Positions 13,034 to 24,136 of a DNA stretch of 64,000 nucleotides are shown in pieces (within the stretch, counting starts at the first letter, position 1; each line of letters opens with the position of its first letter). Both the position numbers and the translations under genes were made by a program. The notes beneath the pieces were generated by a model. It saw only the letters and a program-made list of their open reading frames with translations, did no database searches and was not told where the DNA came from. The stretch comes from Phaseolus vulgaris (lineage: Eukaryota; Streptophyta; Magnoliopsida; Fabales; Fabaceae). Location of the stretch: the NCBI RefSeq assembly GCF_000499845.2, contig NC_023753.2:8261791-8325790 (forward strand). Reading direction: 5' to 3'.

Positions 13034-16000
13034 ATGGTAATTTTTTGTTCTTTATTTTAGTTTTTACCTCACTTCCTTCCTCTATGTCTATGCTTTTATG
13101 TTATTATTTTATTCAAAAACGATATTGTTCATGTTAATGCGTGTTTTCAGTCAATTGACAAGCACATTGTTACTTTGAAGGATCCTTTTACTGAAGAGTT
13201 GCCTCAGTACATACATATAAATCAAAATGAGTTTTTCATGCGAAGGTTAGTAGTTCCTTATACAGTATTTACTTTATGGTGTTTTCTTCCATCTATCCCT
13301 CCTCTTTGTTGACAACTCCAATTCTTTGTGATCATACATAATATATTTTGATGGAAACTGCTGCTTATTATGAAATTGAATTCAATCCCCATGTATTGTT
13401 GAAATTGAATAGTCATACCCCGTGTATTCTTGAACTTGATTGACTACTGATTGCTTAAATGGTGTTTCACTGTAATTCTATTAACACAAAACATGCATCC
13501 TGATTGGGTCTTCTTTAAATATATGAAGTTGTCATACAAAAAACTTTTGAGCGATTTAGCAATGCTAAATTTTGTGCTGGAAATAAGTTAAACTCTGGTA
13601 TAATTTCATTCATTTGAACTTGCTATTATGCTTATTGGTGTTTCTGTTGTTGTCCTTATTCATCGGTTATTTGACATTCTTGGAGTTTTGCTAGAGTTTG
13701 TTTGGATAATTTTTTTCATAAATACTTGTATGAGAAGAAATTAAGAACAAATTAATTAAATAAGTTTCTCTAAAAGTTAAAACTAGCTTATGCCAAACTA
13801 ATTTGTATAAGTTTCCTTATATTAGTTTCTCCAAAAGCTAATTTTTTTAACTTATGTGTAAGTTAATGTTAGCTTTTGAAGATGTCAAGTGTTTCATTTT
13901 TCCGTTTTTTCTCTCCTATAAGTGGTTATAAAGAAGTTTGTCTAAATAGACACTTAGTCTCAATATCAAGTATCATCTCTCTGGCCGTCTCCTGATCACT
14001 AGATTTAGTGTGATGAAGCTGCCCATTTCCTTTGAGCCACTACCCGTGGACAACAGGAGAGTGAGCATAATGGAGGGTTTACTGGACAAACAAGAGTTAG
14101 TAGTAAGATTAAGCTGCCATCCAACGAGTAGTGGACATCCTTCCGAGTATCTTAATGTGTAGAAAACTTAGTAAGGACAGTAATCCTAAAGATGTAAACC
14201 TAGCAAGGAAAGAGTTGGTGCCATTATAATTGGATTACACCTTTAAAAAAAAACAAAATAGTGGTTTATTAACTCATTACATTCCTTACCCTCATCTAAA
14301 CTTAACATAGGTTATAATGCCCATCGTACCCCTTACTATCAATCCAATATTAAATGCAAAATCTAATGAATAATTTGTATCAGAGAGCTGGATTTAGCTT
14401 CAAAAGTTATATTGAGTTGTTTACCTTTCACTTCATTTCTTTCCAGGCAGAAGAAGCAGAAGGAGGAGGATATTGCTATATGTGAATGCAAATACGATGC
14501 TAATGACACTGACAGTGCATGCGGGGATAGCTGCTTGAATGTTTTAACCAGCACGGAATGCACCCCTGGTTATTGCCCTTGTGATATCTTATGCAAAAAT
14601 CAGGTGAATTCATGTTTAGCTTCGTATACAAAGATATTATATATATTATGTAAATTCAGTTATCTATGCATCTGTCGACTACAAAAATATTATTAAAGAT
14701 ACAGTTTTTTGGTTTTACTATAACAATCCTGCAGTTAGTTAGGGTTGATCGTGTGAAGTTAATTCTTTTTTATCTTCCAACCTGTGTTTGAGGGAACTTG
14801 ATATAGTTATTGCTTACTTATATTCTGTTTTTTTTTTTTTCATTTTATAAACTTATCAGTGGTGCTCAAGAATGCCCTTCTAGAACTTTTTTAACCTTTG
14901 AATTTATTTTGGATGAGGCCAATAGCAATTACTGAATTCTTTTTCCCTGTGTCATCATGGTTACAGAAATTCCAGAAGTGTGAATATGCTAAAACAAAGT
15001 TGTTTAAGACTGAAGGCCGTGGATGGGGTCTTTTGGCTGGTGAGGATCTCAAGGTAATCATATGATATAATGAATTGCTGCGAAATTAGCAAAAGGAAAA
15101 GAGAAACTTTCTTGCAAAACCTGATGAATTTCAATGCATTTTATGTTTTATGGGTATGGCTTATCATGTAGCCATTCCTTTAGTTCAACAGTGCCACACT
15201 TCAATTTATATATTTCATACAGGCAGGACAATTTGTCATCGAATACTGTGGAGAAGTAATATCATGGAAAGAAGCCAAACGTAGATCCCAGGCTTATGAA
15301 AATCAAGGTCAAATGCCAATTAATTCAATTTTTCTGTTTGTCTGGTATTTGATTGTGCATTTTTAAATTTTTTTTTTTGCGTTTTGCAGGCCTTAAAGAT
15401 GCATTTATCATTTGCCTTAATGCATCTGAATCTATTGATGCAACCAGGAAAGGAAGCCTTGCTAGATTTATAAATCATTCCTGGTAATCACTACAAACAA
15501 AAATATGGAGATTAAGTATAACGAACCTGCTAGTATGCAATATAATAGCCTCTTTTTCTTGTTCTACTTTGTTTCCCTTGCCCAAGGTTTGATATCAAAT
15601 GAATACTTTTAAGTTTGCAGTCAACCGAATTGTGAGACGAGAAAATGGAATGTGTTGGGGGAAATAAGAGTTGGAATATTTGCAAAACATGATGTTCCTA
15701 TTGGAACTGAATTAGCTTATGATTATAATTTTGAATGGTTTGGAGGTGCAAAGGTTCGTTGCCTATGTGGTGCACTCAAATGTTCAGGGTTCCTTGGAGC
15801 AAAATCTCGTGGTTTTCAGGTAATCTTTACTTAGGTAGTTTTAACCCCACAAAAATTAAGTGCTTGGATGAATCCTTTTGTATGCTTTGCATGGCGTGAT
15901 TGTTGTAGTCTTGTTGACCATGAGCTTTTTAAGTTCTGTTTCTGATAGTTTGAAAGGTGATGGTTAGATGTTTTTTATTCTTTTGATAGTGTAGATGATT

Positions 16001-19000
16001 GAATATTAAACCTAAATAATACTGAAAAATGTGTAGATATGGACACTTTATTAAAGAGGCCAGTTCTTCTGTTCAATTTGATTATCAGTTTTGATCCATT
16101 ACTGAAAACGTGGTAGAATCTTGCCTTAGGTGGTTTGGGCATGTGTAGTGATGATCACTAGAGGCCTGAATTAGGAGATTAAATCACATGGAGGGTAGTC
16201 TTAGTGGTAGGGGCAGAGAGAAGCCGAAAAACTATAAGCAAAGTCTTTGGGAAGAATTTGAAGGTCTATAGTTTGTCAATTGAACACTATGGTAGCATTT
16301 GTTTCAAGGTACTATGTTTTATATCATGGAATCACAGTCTCATGAATATTATTCTCAAGAACATTTCCATGAAAATGTTTGGTCGACATTTAGTAATTTT
16401 ATGATAAATAATTTTTTTAGTAAAAAATTGAATAAATGAAAGTGGGAGAAGAAACGTGGAAGAAACTTCTATAGATTATATTCCTATGAGAATATTTTCA
16501 CCAAGGGAAACATGGACATCTTATATTCCTAAGAATCAATAATTCCTGAGAAAATTTGTTCAAAACTTGTACGAAACATGGGAATGTGGTATTCCCTAGT
16601 TCACTTTCCTTGGAATCCTTTTTAATACCTTGAAACAAACAACCTATGGCTTTGTTTGATTGATCCATGTAGCCAACCTGACTCACTGGTAAAAGGGCTT
16701 GGTTGCTGTTGTATCAGTTTTTATCTCGTGAGATGCATGTGCGGACAATCATTTCATTAGGGGAAGCATATTTTTTAATAATTTGAAATAACTAGCTTTA
16801 TTCCTTCATTTTTCTTAACTTTTCCTTTTCTTTCATTATTATTATTCGTTTATTTTCTCTAATGTTGGGAAAATTGAGCAGGAGGATACTTATCTATGGG
16901 AAGATGACGATGATAGGTAATTTTTAATGTATCCTTTTGTTATGATACATTCCTCTATAAGTAACAGTTTTCATTTTCCCTGTTAGGAATCTGTACCACT
17001 GTACTAAGCAACATAAAATGATTTAGTATCGAACTACCTATCCCCTGAAACTAATGTCATTGTTTCAAAATTTTCCTTTGACTATGGGGAAACAAACTAG
17101 CATCATCAACCAGGTTACAATTGTACATGGAAATCTTGAAAATCCAGTCATTAAATTTTCATACATTTTATTTTTAGTACATATACAAACAAAGTTAAAA
17201 GTTATGGCATGATTTGTCATTTTATATATATGTCACTAAACATTATAATTATTTTAGGTTTAAATGTTTTTAGTGTTTGATATTATTGGTTATTTTGTGA
17301 TTAGTCCCTCTATAATTTCTGTTGTGCTTTTCCCCCTTATATTTAACCTAAAATAAAATACTATGTTTTAGTCTCTCACCAGTGCGTTTGTTAGAAGAAC
17401 AGGTGAGGGACTTCATATTTCTTTGCAAATACAAATAAAAAAGTTAAGTATATTAATTCCAAAAACAACATTTTTTAGAGATTAAAAATTCCAAAACAAC
17501 ATTTTTTACAGATTAAAAATATATTTAAATCATTGTTAATATTCAAAACCAAAGAAAATGTCTTTATTTTTTAATTGTTCACTTATTAACCTAATTTAGA
17601 CGATTTTTTTTCACCTAATTGAAATAAAGTGTTCTCCTGGTATATTTATATTTAAAGACAATAAGTTATGCACCACCAATGTAAAAATGTAAAACAGCTC
17701 TACACTCTTTCAGTCACAAACTACAGTGTAAAGGGGCATAATCATTAAACTTTTATTTTATTGTATCAGAACAGGAAATGTGAGCATTTTAACATTTTGA
17801 TAAACAAAATTTAATTAATTCTAAAATACCTGACTAGTAATTCTAAAATTCCTGATTAAGATTAAAAAAACTTTTTCCTGATATTTATTGTATTTATATA
17901 CAACACATATTTACATTATAATTTTTAAACACACAAAATTTAAAATAATGTTAAATCTTTTTACAATGTTCCTTTGGTTCCTTTTTGTCATGGTGATTTG
18001 GTGAGTTTTCTTCTTGATGTTCTTGATTACAGGTACTCTGTTGAGAAAATTCCTGTATATGATTCTGCAGAGGATGAACCAGTGTCAAATGTTAACGGAC
18101 GAACTGAATCCCCTTTGGATGTTATGCTTAAAGATGAGCAACTATCTGAGTCCACTGGTTTTAACGTTCAGTCCCTTGATTCAGTTCAGATGAAAGGTTT
18201 AGATGTCAAAAAGATTAAAACTGAAGTAACAGATGAGGATATGCACTTGTACAACCACGATACTGAACAGACGCTTTCACAAAAGAATGCAATGATATCA
18301 CGAATCCGAAGTAATGCTGCAGGCAGAAACTATCACATTGGACCTAGGTCTATGTCTACCAAAAGATCAAGGGCATATAATGGCGGAAGGTTTAAAAATC
18401 TCGTAGAGAAGAAAATTGATGCAAAGTTTGCTGCTGGCCTCCTAGCATCCAAGGAAGCACAAGAGGAGATTTTGAATTGTGAGGTACGAATTTCTTTAGT
18501 TTTTGTTGTTGCTGATATCTGAACATTATAACCTTGGCTTTTAATTTTGTTATTAGGCTTAATCTTAGGTCGTCCTCTTACAAGGATACCTTTAGTAATG
18601 TAGTTAGCAGATTCGTAATTGGATCTGGAGGATCCTTTTTTTTAAATGACTAGTTCACAATCTAGAGCTATCATTTAGAGGAAAGTAAATGTATTTGAAC
18701 TTGAGGTGTAAGCCTCAAAGAGTTTATCCAGGGGGTGGCTGTGCATGATTTTGTAACCTTGAAATTTGAAAAGTTGTTTAATTTGGTGGCAAACTCCAAT
18801 CCTTTCACTCCTTTATATTGTGCAGTTGCAGACCACCCAAATCTTATTTGTTGCTTGTAACCTTGAAATTTGAAAAGTTGTTTAATTTGGTGGCAAACTC
18901 CAATCCTGTCACTCCTTTATATTGTGCAGTTGCAGACCACCCAAATCTTATTTGTTGCTGATTTTAATATAGTTCCCAGTAATCAACAATGTAAAGTGAG

Positions 19001-19707
19001 AAAGTAAAAGTGCATTTGTTTATTATTTGAAATTAGTTAAAAATTCTACTAAATGGTGAATGAGTTCTTACTTTTCACTCTGCACTCTTGTTTCAAAGAA
19101 GTCAAATCCTTTGGTTTCATATTGGGGAATTCCTTTTCCTCCGGTCCCTTCCTCTTCCAAATCTCTTCATCTTGCAGTTACTGCTTAATGCAGATCTCCT
19201 CTTACCGTCACTGCTTAATGCTAATGTAAGAAATTACAAGAAGATATCAATGTCAGCATCACGATGAAAATAATAAAATTGTTAGGCATAGTTTAGATGA
19301 GAATTGTAATTGGGGTTTGGTGCATCATAGTAAATGCTTTATTGTCATTTCATTATGCTACTTGTAGCATATGGTGCCGATTGGATTTCTTTGTCTAGTT
19401 TTGTGTACATCTCTTATTTAAAGGTATCTCCATGCAGAAAAGAAAGGATGATGCTACATCTACTCTTGATTCCTTATACGATGAAATACGGCCTGCTATT
19501 GAGGAACACGAGAGGGATAGCCAAGACAGTGTATCCACCACAGTTGCAGAGAAGTGGATACAGGTTTGCTGCCTAAAATTGAAGGCTGAGTTTGATCTTT
19601 ACTCGTCAATTGTCAAAAATGTTGCTTGCACTGCGCAAAGAGCACCTGGGCAAGCAAAACCTACTGAAGTAGATAATGAAAACGAAATTAAGTTCTTGAC
19701 AGGTTGA
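13034..19707 (+). CDS. ASHH1: SET-domain histone-lysine N-methyltransferase, ASHH1/SDG26 type
   Basis: Nuclear chromatin enzyme of the ASH1/SET2 group; the Arabidopsis relative ASHH1 (SDG26) acts in flowering control through histone H3 methylation. Ten coding exons: 13034-13036, 13151-13245, 14447-14603, 14967-15053, 15223-15307, 15390-15483, 15621-15819, 16882-16916, 18033-18483, 19438-19707. All junctions keep frame and give 491 residues, essentially the length of the Arabidopsis protein. Order: short N-terminus; cysteine-rich AWS domain at about 42-91; SET core at about 92-212 with EYCGEV, RFINHSC (NHSC at 171-174) and YDYNFEWF; post-SET cysteines CLCGALKC near 222; then an acidic linker and the conserved C-terminal block with IRPAIEEHERDSQDS and AEKWIQ. 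The ATG is exactly the last three bases of its exon. Introns carry a foldback element (16293-16643) and a 104-bp tandem repeat (18751-18958). Family and subgroup are firm. Confidence 0.95.
16293..16643. mobile_element. Small foldback/MITE inside an intron of the SET gene
   Basis: A 351-bp segment in the intron between 15819 and 16882. The left end AGCATTTGTTTCAAGGTA pairs with the reverse complement of the right end, GTTGTTTGTTTCAAGGTA. CTATGG occurs directly on both sides (16287-16292 and 16644-16649). The interior is also partly self-complementary. Terminal inverted repeats and a short direct repeat suggest a hAT-type MITE, but the target duplication is shorter than the usual 8 bp, so the class is tentative. 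Confidence 0.55.
18751..18958 (+). repeat. Two-copy 104-bp tandem repeat in the last intron of the SET gene
   Basis: 18751-18854 and 18855-18958 are direct neighbours with one difference that I can see (CCTTTCACTC versus CCTGTCACTC). Each copy begins TTGTAACCTTGAAATTTG and ends CTTATTTGTTGC. The near identity indicates a recent duplication, and it lies wholly inside the intron (18484-19437). Confidence 0.9.
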
Positions 19708-20183
19708 AATTCTCATTAAATTTTTTACCCAATGTCACTGAATATGTGGTCAAATTTGAGGGAACTTTCTATAATTCATTAAATTGAGAATCTAAAGACT
19801 TGATGAATAAATCTTTATAATATTTATTTATTATTTTGCCTTTTTTGTGCTTTATATATATATATATATATATATTTTTTTGTGGAAATGAAAATACGTG
19901 GAATAAAATATTGGTTGTATGCGAAAAAATGTATTATAAATGGTATGTTCTTTGGTAGCCTGTTAATATATATTTTCTCATCTCATATATGTCAAATCAA
20001 CAATAACTTGTTTGAATTAATTATTTAGGCAGATATCAGTGTCTAATTGACTGGACGAAATAGAGCGAATTGTTAATGCATAGCTTAGGCGATATTCCTC
20101 TAAGTAGCTATCTACATTTATATTTTAAGCAAAATCAAAATGGTTTCCAAACCGAGAGTTAGTAAGAAAAAATATATAAAATG

Positions 20184-20232
<49 letters not shown>

Positions 20233-21930
20233 TGTATGTATGTATGTATGTATGTATGTGTGTGTATAAAGAGAGAGAGGAGAGAAATATTTTTGACTAT
20301 ACTGAAATGGTTGTTTTCTCCTTAAATACAGTTTTTCTTTTCACTTTGTCTGGATGGTTAGTGATATAATGATGAAAAAAAATGAAATAAAGGTGGTATA
20401 ATTTGAAATTAATTAAAGCAAAATTATAAATTTTCTGCATTGGTGGAATTAGAAAACAATGAGGAAATAATCTTTTTGTTGTTTGCTGAAGTTATGAAGT
20501 GAAAGCAAGGACATAGAATAAAACAGGAGTTAAAATTATACGGGTATATTCAATTGAAATTTAGAAGATTTTAAGATTCTTTTTAATTGTGTTCAATCAA
20601 AATCTTTAAAACTTAAAAAAAAAGTTATGATATTTCTTGTCTGTCTATGTAACTTGAAACAATCTTGATGTAAATCTCTTAAAATAATGAAAATTCTTCT
20701 CTACATTAGTGATGGTAGAGATTTATTATAATTAATTTGAAAATGTAACTAAGAATGATATAAAAAGTAAGGAAAAGAATATTACTGAATATAATAAGGG
20801 AAAAAGAGTAACACGAGAACACTAATTCATTGAAAATTATTATTTTTGACTAAAGTATATAAGGGAAAAAGAGTAACATGATCAAGGTAGAACACTAATT
20901 CATTGAAAATTATTATTTTTGACTAAAGTAAATGTTTTAGTTGAGATACAATCTTCTTTATTAAAATACTTTTTATTTCAACATAATCCTAATTTAATAT
21001 GGACTAAAAGTGAATTCATAATTTAATCTAGATTGAGATGGATTTATGAAAGTTATCTTGTTTGTAACCATAAAAAAAAGTTAACAGCGAGAAAGAAGAT
21101 GTGGTGATTCCTTGTTATTGTAAGGAGAATTATGAGAAAATGTTCTTATTTTTTTTAATGCACTTTGGTGATTTTATAATTACGAATATTTTTATTTTTT
21201 CTTTGAAGATAAAAAAATATTATGATAATTTTTGATGTTATAACAATTTTATATAATTCGTATTTTTTCCAAAACCAGTTCTTAGACAATATTAAAAAAA
21301 AATATTTTAATTATAAACAATTAAAATACATAAATTAATAAATATCTTTATTTTTTATTTATTTTTAAATCAAATTTATAATTTAATTTTTTATCAATTA
21401 AAAATTAAAATTTCAATCACATTATTTTTAAAAAAAAATTTAATTTATTTTAATTTATTTTTCTTATTTCTTTTTACTTTTTACTACATTTCACCTTAAT
21501 ACAAAGAATCTCTATTTCCTCACATTTGCCACAAATTAGTCAGATACAATCCTTATTTCAAACAAAACTAAACATAAACGTCTGATTACATCTTTTAAGT
21601 GGAATGATGCTCTTTTTTTTCTTTTCATATGTTCTTTTCATCACTAGACCTATCACTTGTTTTCAGTAGGTCCACAAAGAACTTACATGCATGACAACTC
21701 CCTATTTAGTGTAATTGCTAGTGTAATTGTAATAAGAGAAATAATAAGTAAAAGTGAGTACTTTTGAATGGGTCCAATCCCATTGGGGTAAACATGTCAA
21801 ATCACAAATTGGCATCAATAGAAACCCAGATTTTCAACGGTCAGAAAGCTCTTGCTTTGCTCTATCCCCAAAAAAAAGAGAGGGAAGTACGAGGAGTATG
21901 TGCACAAAATGTGATAAGGTGATATGGGTT
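19708..21930. other. Spacer between the SET gene and the receptor-like kinase, left part
   Basis: No gene is visible. It includes TA runs near 19856-19876, a compound microsatellite (20183-20281) and a direct duplication. In the duplication, 20794-20858 and 20859-20930 share ATAAGGGAAAAAGAGTAACA and ATTTTTGACTAAAGTA, with a short insertion in the second copy. The 3' end of the SET transcript must lie in the first few hundred bases. Confidence 0.55.
20183..20281 (+). repeat. Compound microsatellite (TA)n (TGTA)n (TG)n (GA)n
   Basis: About 20 bases of TA are followed by roughly fourteen TGTA units, a short TG run and a GA run. This is a four-part compound simple repeat in the spacer downstream of the SET-domain gene. 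The ORF that runs through it encodes only repeated residues and is not a gene. Confidence 0.95.
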
Positions 21931-22560
21931 TTGTTTGGATTGGAAAGTGGAAAGTTGAGGGTGTGGAAGAGTGAGAGTTGTTTGGATTGGAAAGTGGAAA
22001 GTTGAGGGTGTGAAAGAGTGAGAGTGTAAGAAAAAAAATGTAAAAAAAGTTAGTGTGTTTGGATTAGGATATGCTAGAGTGAATGTGTTAAAAAAAGTTT
22101 ATTCAGATACATGAGTAATGTAATAATTGTAAAAGTATTTTAAATTATTTTTTTGAATACTGTAAATTATAAAATTATAAATTTACCCTTATATATAAAA
22201 AAAAATTATTAATTTTATGCATATTTTAATTAATTAAAATAATTTAAAATTTTATTTATAAATAAACAAAATGTAAAATTCAAAAAAAGAATTAAATATA
22301 ATTTTTAATGTAAGTATTAATTTTATTATTTTTCATTTTATTAATTTAAATTAATTTTGTTACTTAAGTTAATTTATTTAAATAATTTTAATATTATATA
22401 TGATTTTTTAAATTATATTATGTTATATATATAAAATTATTATTATTAATATTATTGTATGAGAAAATAAGGACATCATATCATGTTCTTTTTTATCTCA
22501 TTCCACTCTTTTTCACTCTTTTTCCTCTTCAATTATGAAAGGATCTTAAATACTTTTAAT
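21931..22560 (+). repeat. Dispersed TTTGGATTGG repeat, copy 2
   Basis: Opens with a 47-bp tandem pair (TTGTTTGGATTGG at 21931 and again at 21978), each followed by GAAAGTGGAAAGTTGAGGGT. The second block TTTGGATTAGGATATGCTAG is at about 22058, then an AT-rich tail to about 22560. The block order matches the copies at 8201 and 52177. Confidence 0.6.
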
Positions 22561-23026
22561 TTTCTGTTCATTCCGATCCTCAACCTTCCCCTCTCATACA
22601 AACAAATAAGAGTAAAACTCATTCAACCTCAACCTAAAAAAATATAATCGATCACGAAACTTAATTAATAATTCAAAAACTGTGCAATAATAAGAGAGAA
22701 TAGATAACAAAGTGATGTGAGAAAGAAAGTAACTTTATCCAACCCGTCTCCTTCCTTCTCTAAGGTCAACAGAGGCACTAATAATTAACCTGTGAATTCA
22801 ACAAAGAGCAAAAAAACTAATAGAAAGAGCCAAAAATCACCGCAGAGGGAAAGACCAGAGAAAAGTGGGGTTAATATGGAGTTGATGACCGTTGACTGGT
22901 CTCCTACAACATCTTCCACGAAATCACAATCCCACTTTCCTTTCTTTCCATTTTCCATTCACATTCCTTTACTCATTCATCTCTCTCTCTAAATTCACTC
23001 AGTCAATCAATCACTCCTCCCCTCCC
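22561..23026 (+). promoter_or_regulatory. Promoter and leader region of the receptor-like kinase gene
   Basis: A stretch of about 460 bases before the kinase start. From about 22930 to 23026 it becomes pyrimidine-rich (CTCTCTCTCT at 22981) with CAATCAATCACTCC, typical of a plant untranslated leader. I see no convincing TATA box at the right distance. The frame is open upstream of the chosen ATG back to 22892, but that extension is low-complexity leader sequence. Confidence 0.45.
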
Positions 23027-24136
23027 ATGGACAACGCTTTCCAAGCCATCGTCGCCGCCATAGGCAGCTTCTTCATCGTCTCGCTACTCCTTGTCGGAGC
23101 CATCATGCTCTGCCAGCAGTACCGCAACTCCTCCAAAGCCCGCACCCGCCACAGATCAACCACACCCGCGCCCACCCGCGACGCCTCTTTCTCTCTCGCC
23201 GTTGTCGACGCCAGCTGGTCCTCCGACCCCAACCTCATCAAGATCACGTGGGAGGAGCTCGCCGTCGCCACCGAAAACTTCTCCCCGCACCTCATCGTCG
23301 GCGACGGCAGCTTCGGCCTTGTCTACAAGGCCCGCCTCTCCACCAACGCCCTCGTCGCCGTCAAGAAGCTCTCCCCCGACGCCTTCCAGGGCTTCCGCGA
23401 GTTCAGGGCGGAGATGGAAACCCTAAGCAAGCTCAACCACCCAAACATCGTCAGAATCCTCGGGTACTGGGCCTCCGGCCCAGAACGTTTACTCGTCTAT
23501 GAGTTCATCGAAAAGGGAAACCTCGATCAGTGGCTCCACGAGCCCGATCCCTCTCGCACCCCCCTGTCCTGGGAAACTCGCGTCAACATCATCCGCGGCG
23601 TGGCCCACGGGCTTTCCTACCTCCACGGGCTCGAGAAGCCCGTCATTCATCGCGACATAAAGGCCAGCAACATCTTGCTGGACTCCAAGTTCCATGCCCA
23701 CATCGCTGACTTTGGGCTGGCCCGCAGGATCGATAAAACGCACTCCCACGTTTCCACACAGTTCGCGGGCACAATGGGCTACATGCCGCCCGAATACATT
23801 GAAGGGTCGAATGTGGCGAACACGAAGGTGGATGTTTATAGTTTTGGGATTTTGATGATTGAGACCATGTCCAGTCACCGGCCCAATTTGCCGATGAAAT
23901 TGGGCGAGAATGCAATTGGGATTGTCCAGTGGGCGAAAAAGATGAGGGAGCAAAATGCGGAGATGGATATGGTTGATGTGAATATTTCAAGAGAAGGGTT
24001 GAGTGAGGAGAGTGTTAGGGAGTATGTACGCATCGCTTGTGAGTGTACCAGTGCGATGCAGAAGGAAAGACCCGAAATGCCACAAGTTCTCCAATGCTTC
24101 TCCTCCATCCCACCCAATCTTTTTATCTCATCCTAA
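23027..24136 (+). CDS. Intronless receptor-like protein kinase with minimal ectodomain
   Basis: Serine/threonine kinase of the RLK/Pelle family, predicted in a membrane, probably the plasma membrane. The ATG at 23027 gives 369 residues; one hydrophobic segment (about 6-29) follows only a few outside residues, then a basic stretch (KARTRHR). Kinase landmarks: glycine loop GDGSFG 92-97, VAVKK with K113, HRD 208-210 in VIHRDIKASN, DFG 228-230, and MPPEY 253-257. HRD with arginine makes it an RD kinase. There is no leucine-rich repeat or other ligand-binding domain upstream. The kinase domain looks like those of LRR receptor kinases (LRR-X-like, my impression). The 5' half is markedly GC-rich compared with its surroundings. 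It could be an independent membrane-anchored kinase or the kinase half of a former LRR receptor. Kinase identity is firm; pathway unknown. Confidence 0.93.
   Translation: MDNAFQAIVAAIGSFFIVSLLLVGAIMLCQQYRNSSKARTRHRSTTPAPTRDASFSLAVVDASWSSDPNLIKITWEELAVATENFSPHLIVGDGSFGLVYKARLSTNALVAVKKLSPDAFQGFREFRAEMETLSKLNHPNIVRILGYWASGPERLLVYEFIEKGNLDQWLHEPDPSRTPLSWETRVNIIRGVAHGLSYLHGLEKPVIHRDIKASNILLDSKFHAHIADFGLARRIDKTHSHVSTQFAGTMGYMPPEYIEGSNVANTKVDVYSFGILMIETMSSHRPNLPMKLGENAIGIVQWAKKMREQNAEMDMVDVNISREGLSEESVREYVRIACECTSAMQKERPEMPQVLQCFSSIPPNLFISS

Noticed and set aside
20181..20369. 62-codon frame through the microsatellite
   Set aside because: Encodes repeated YMYVCMYV-type residues produced by the simple repeat.
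22892..23026. N-terminal extension of the receptor-like kinase by 45 codons
   Set aside because: Low-complexity pyrimidine-rich leader; the ATG at 23027 is followed directly by the membrane segment and gives a normal start.
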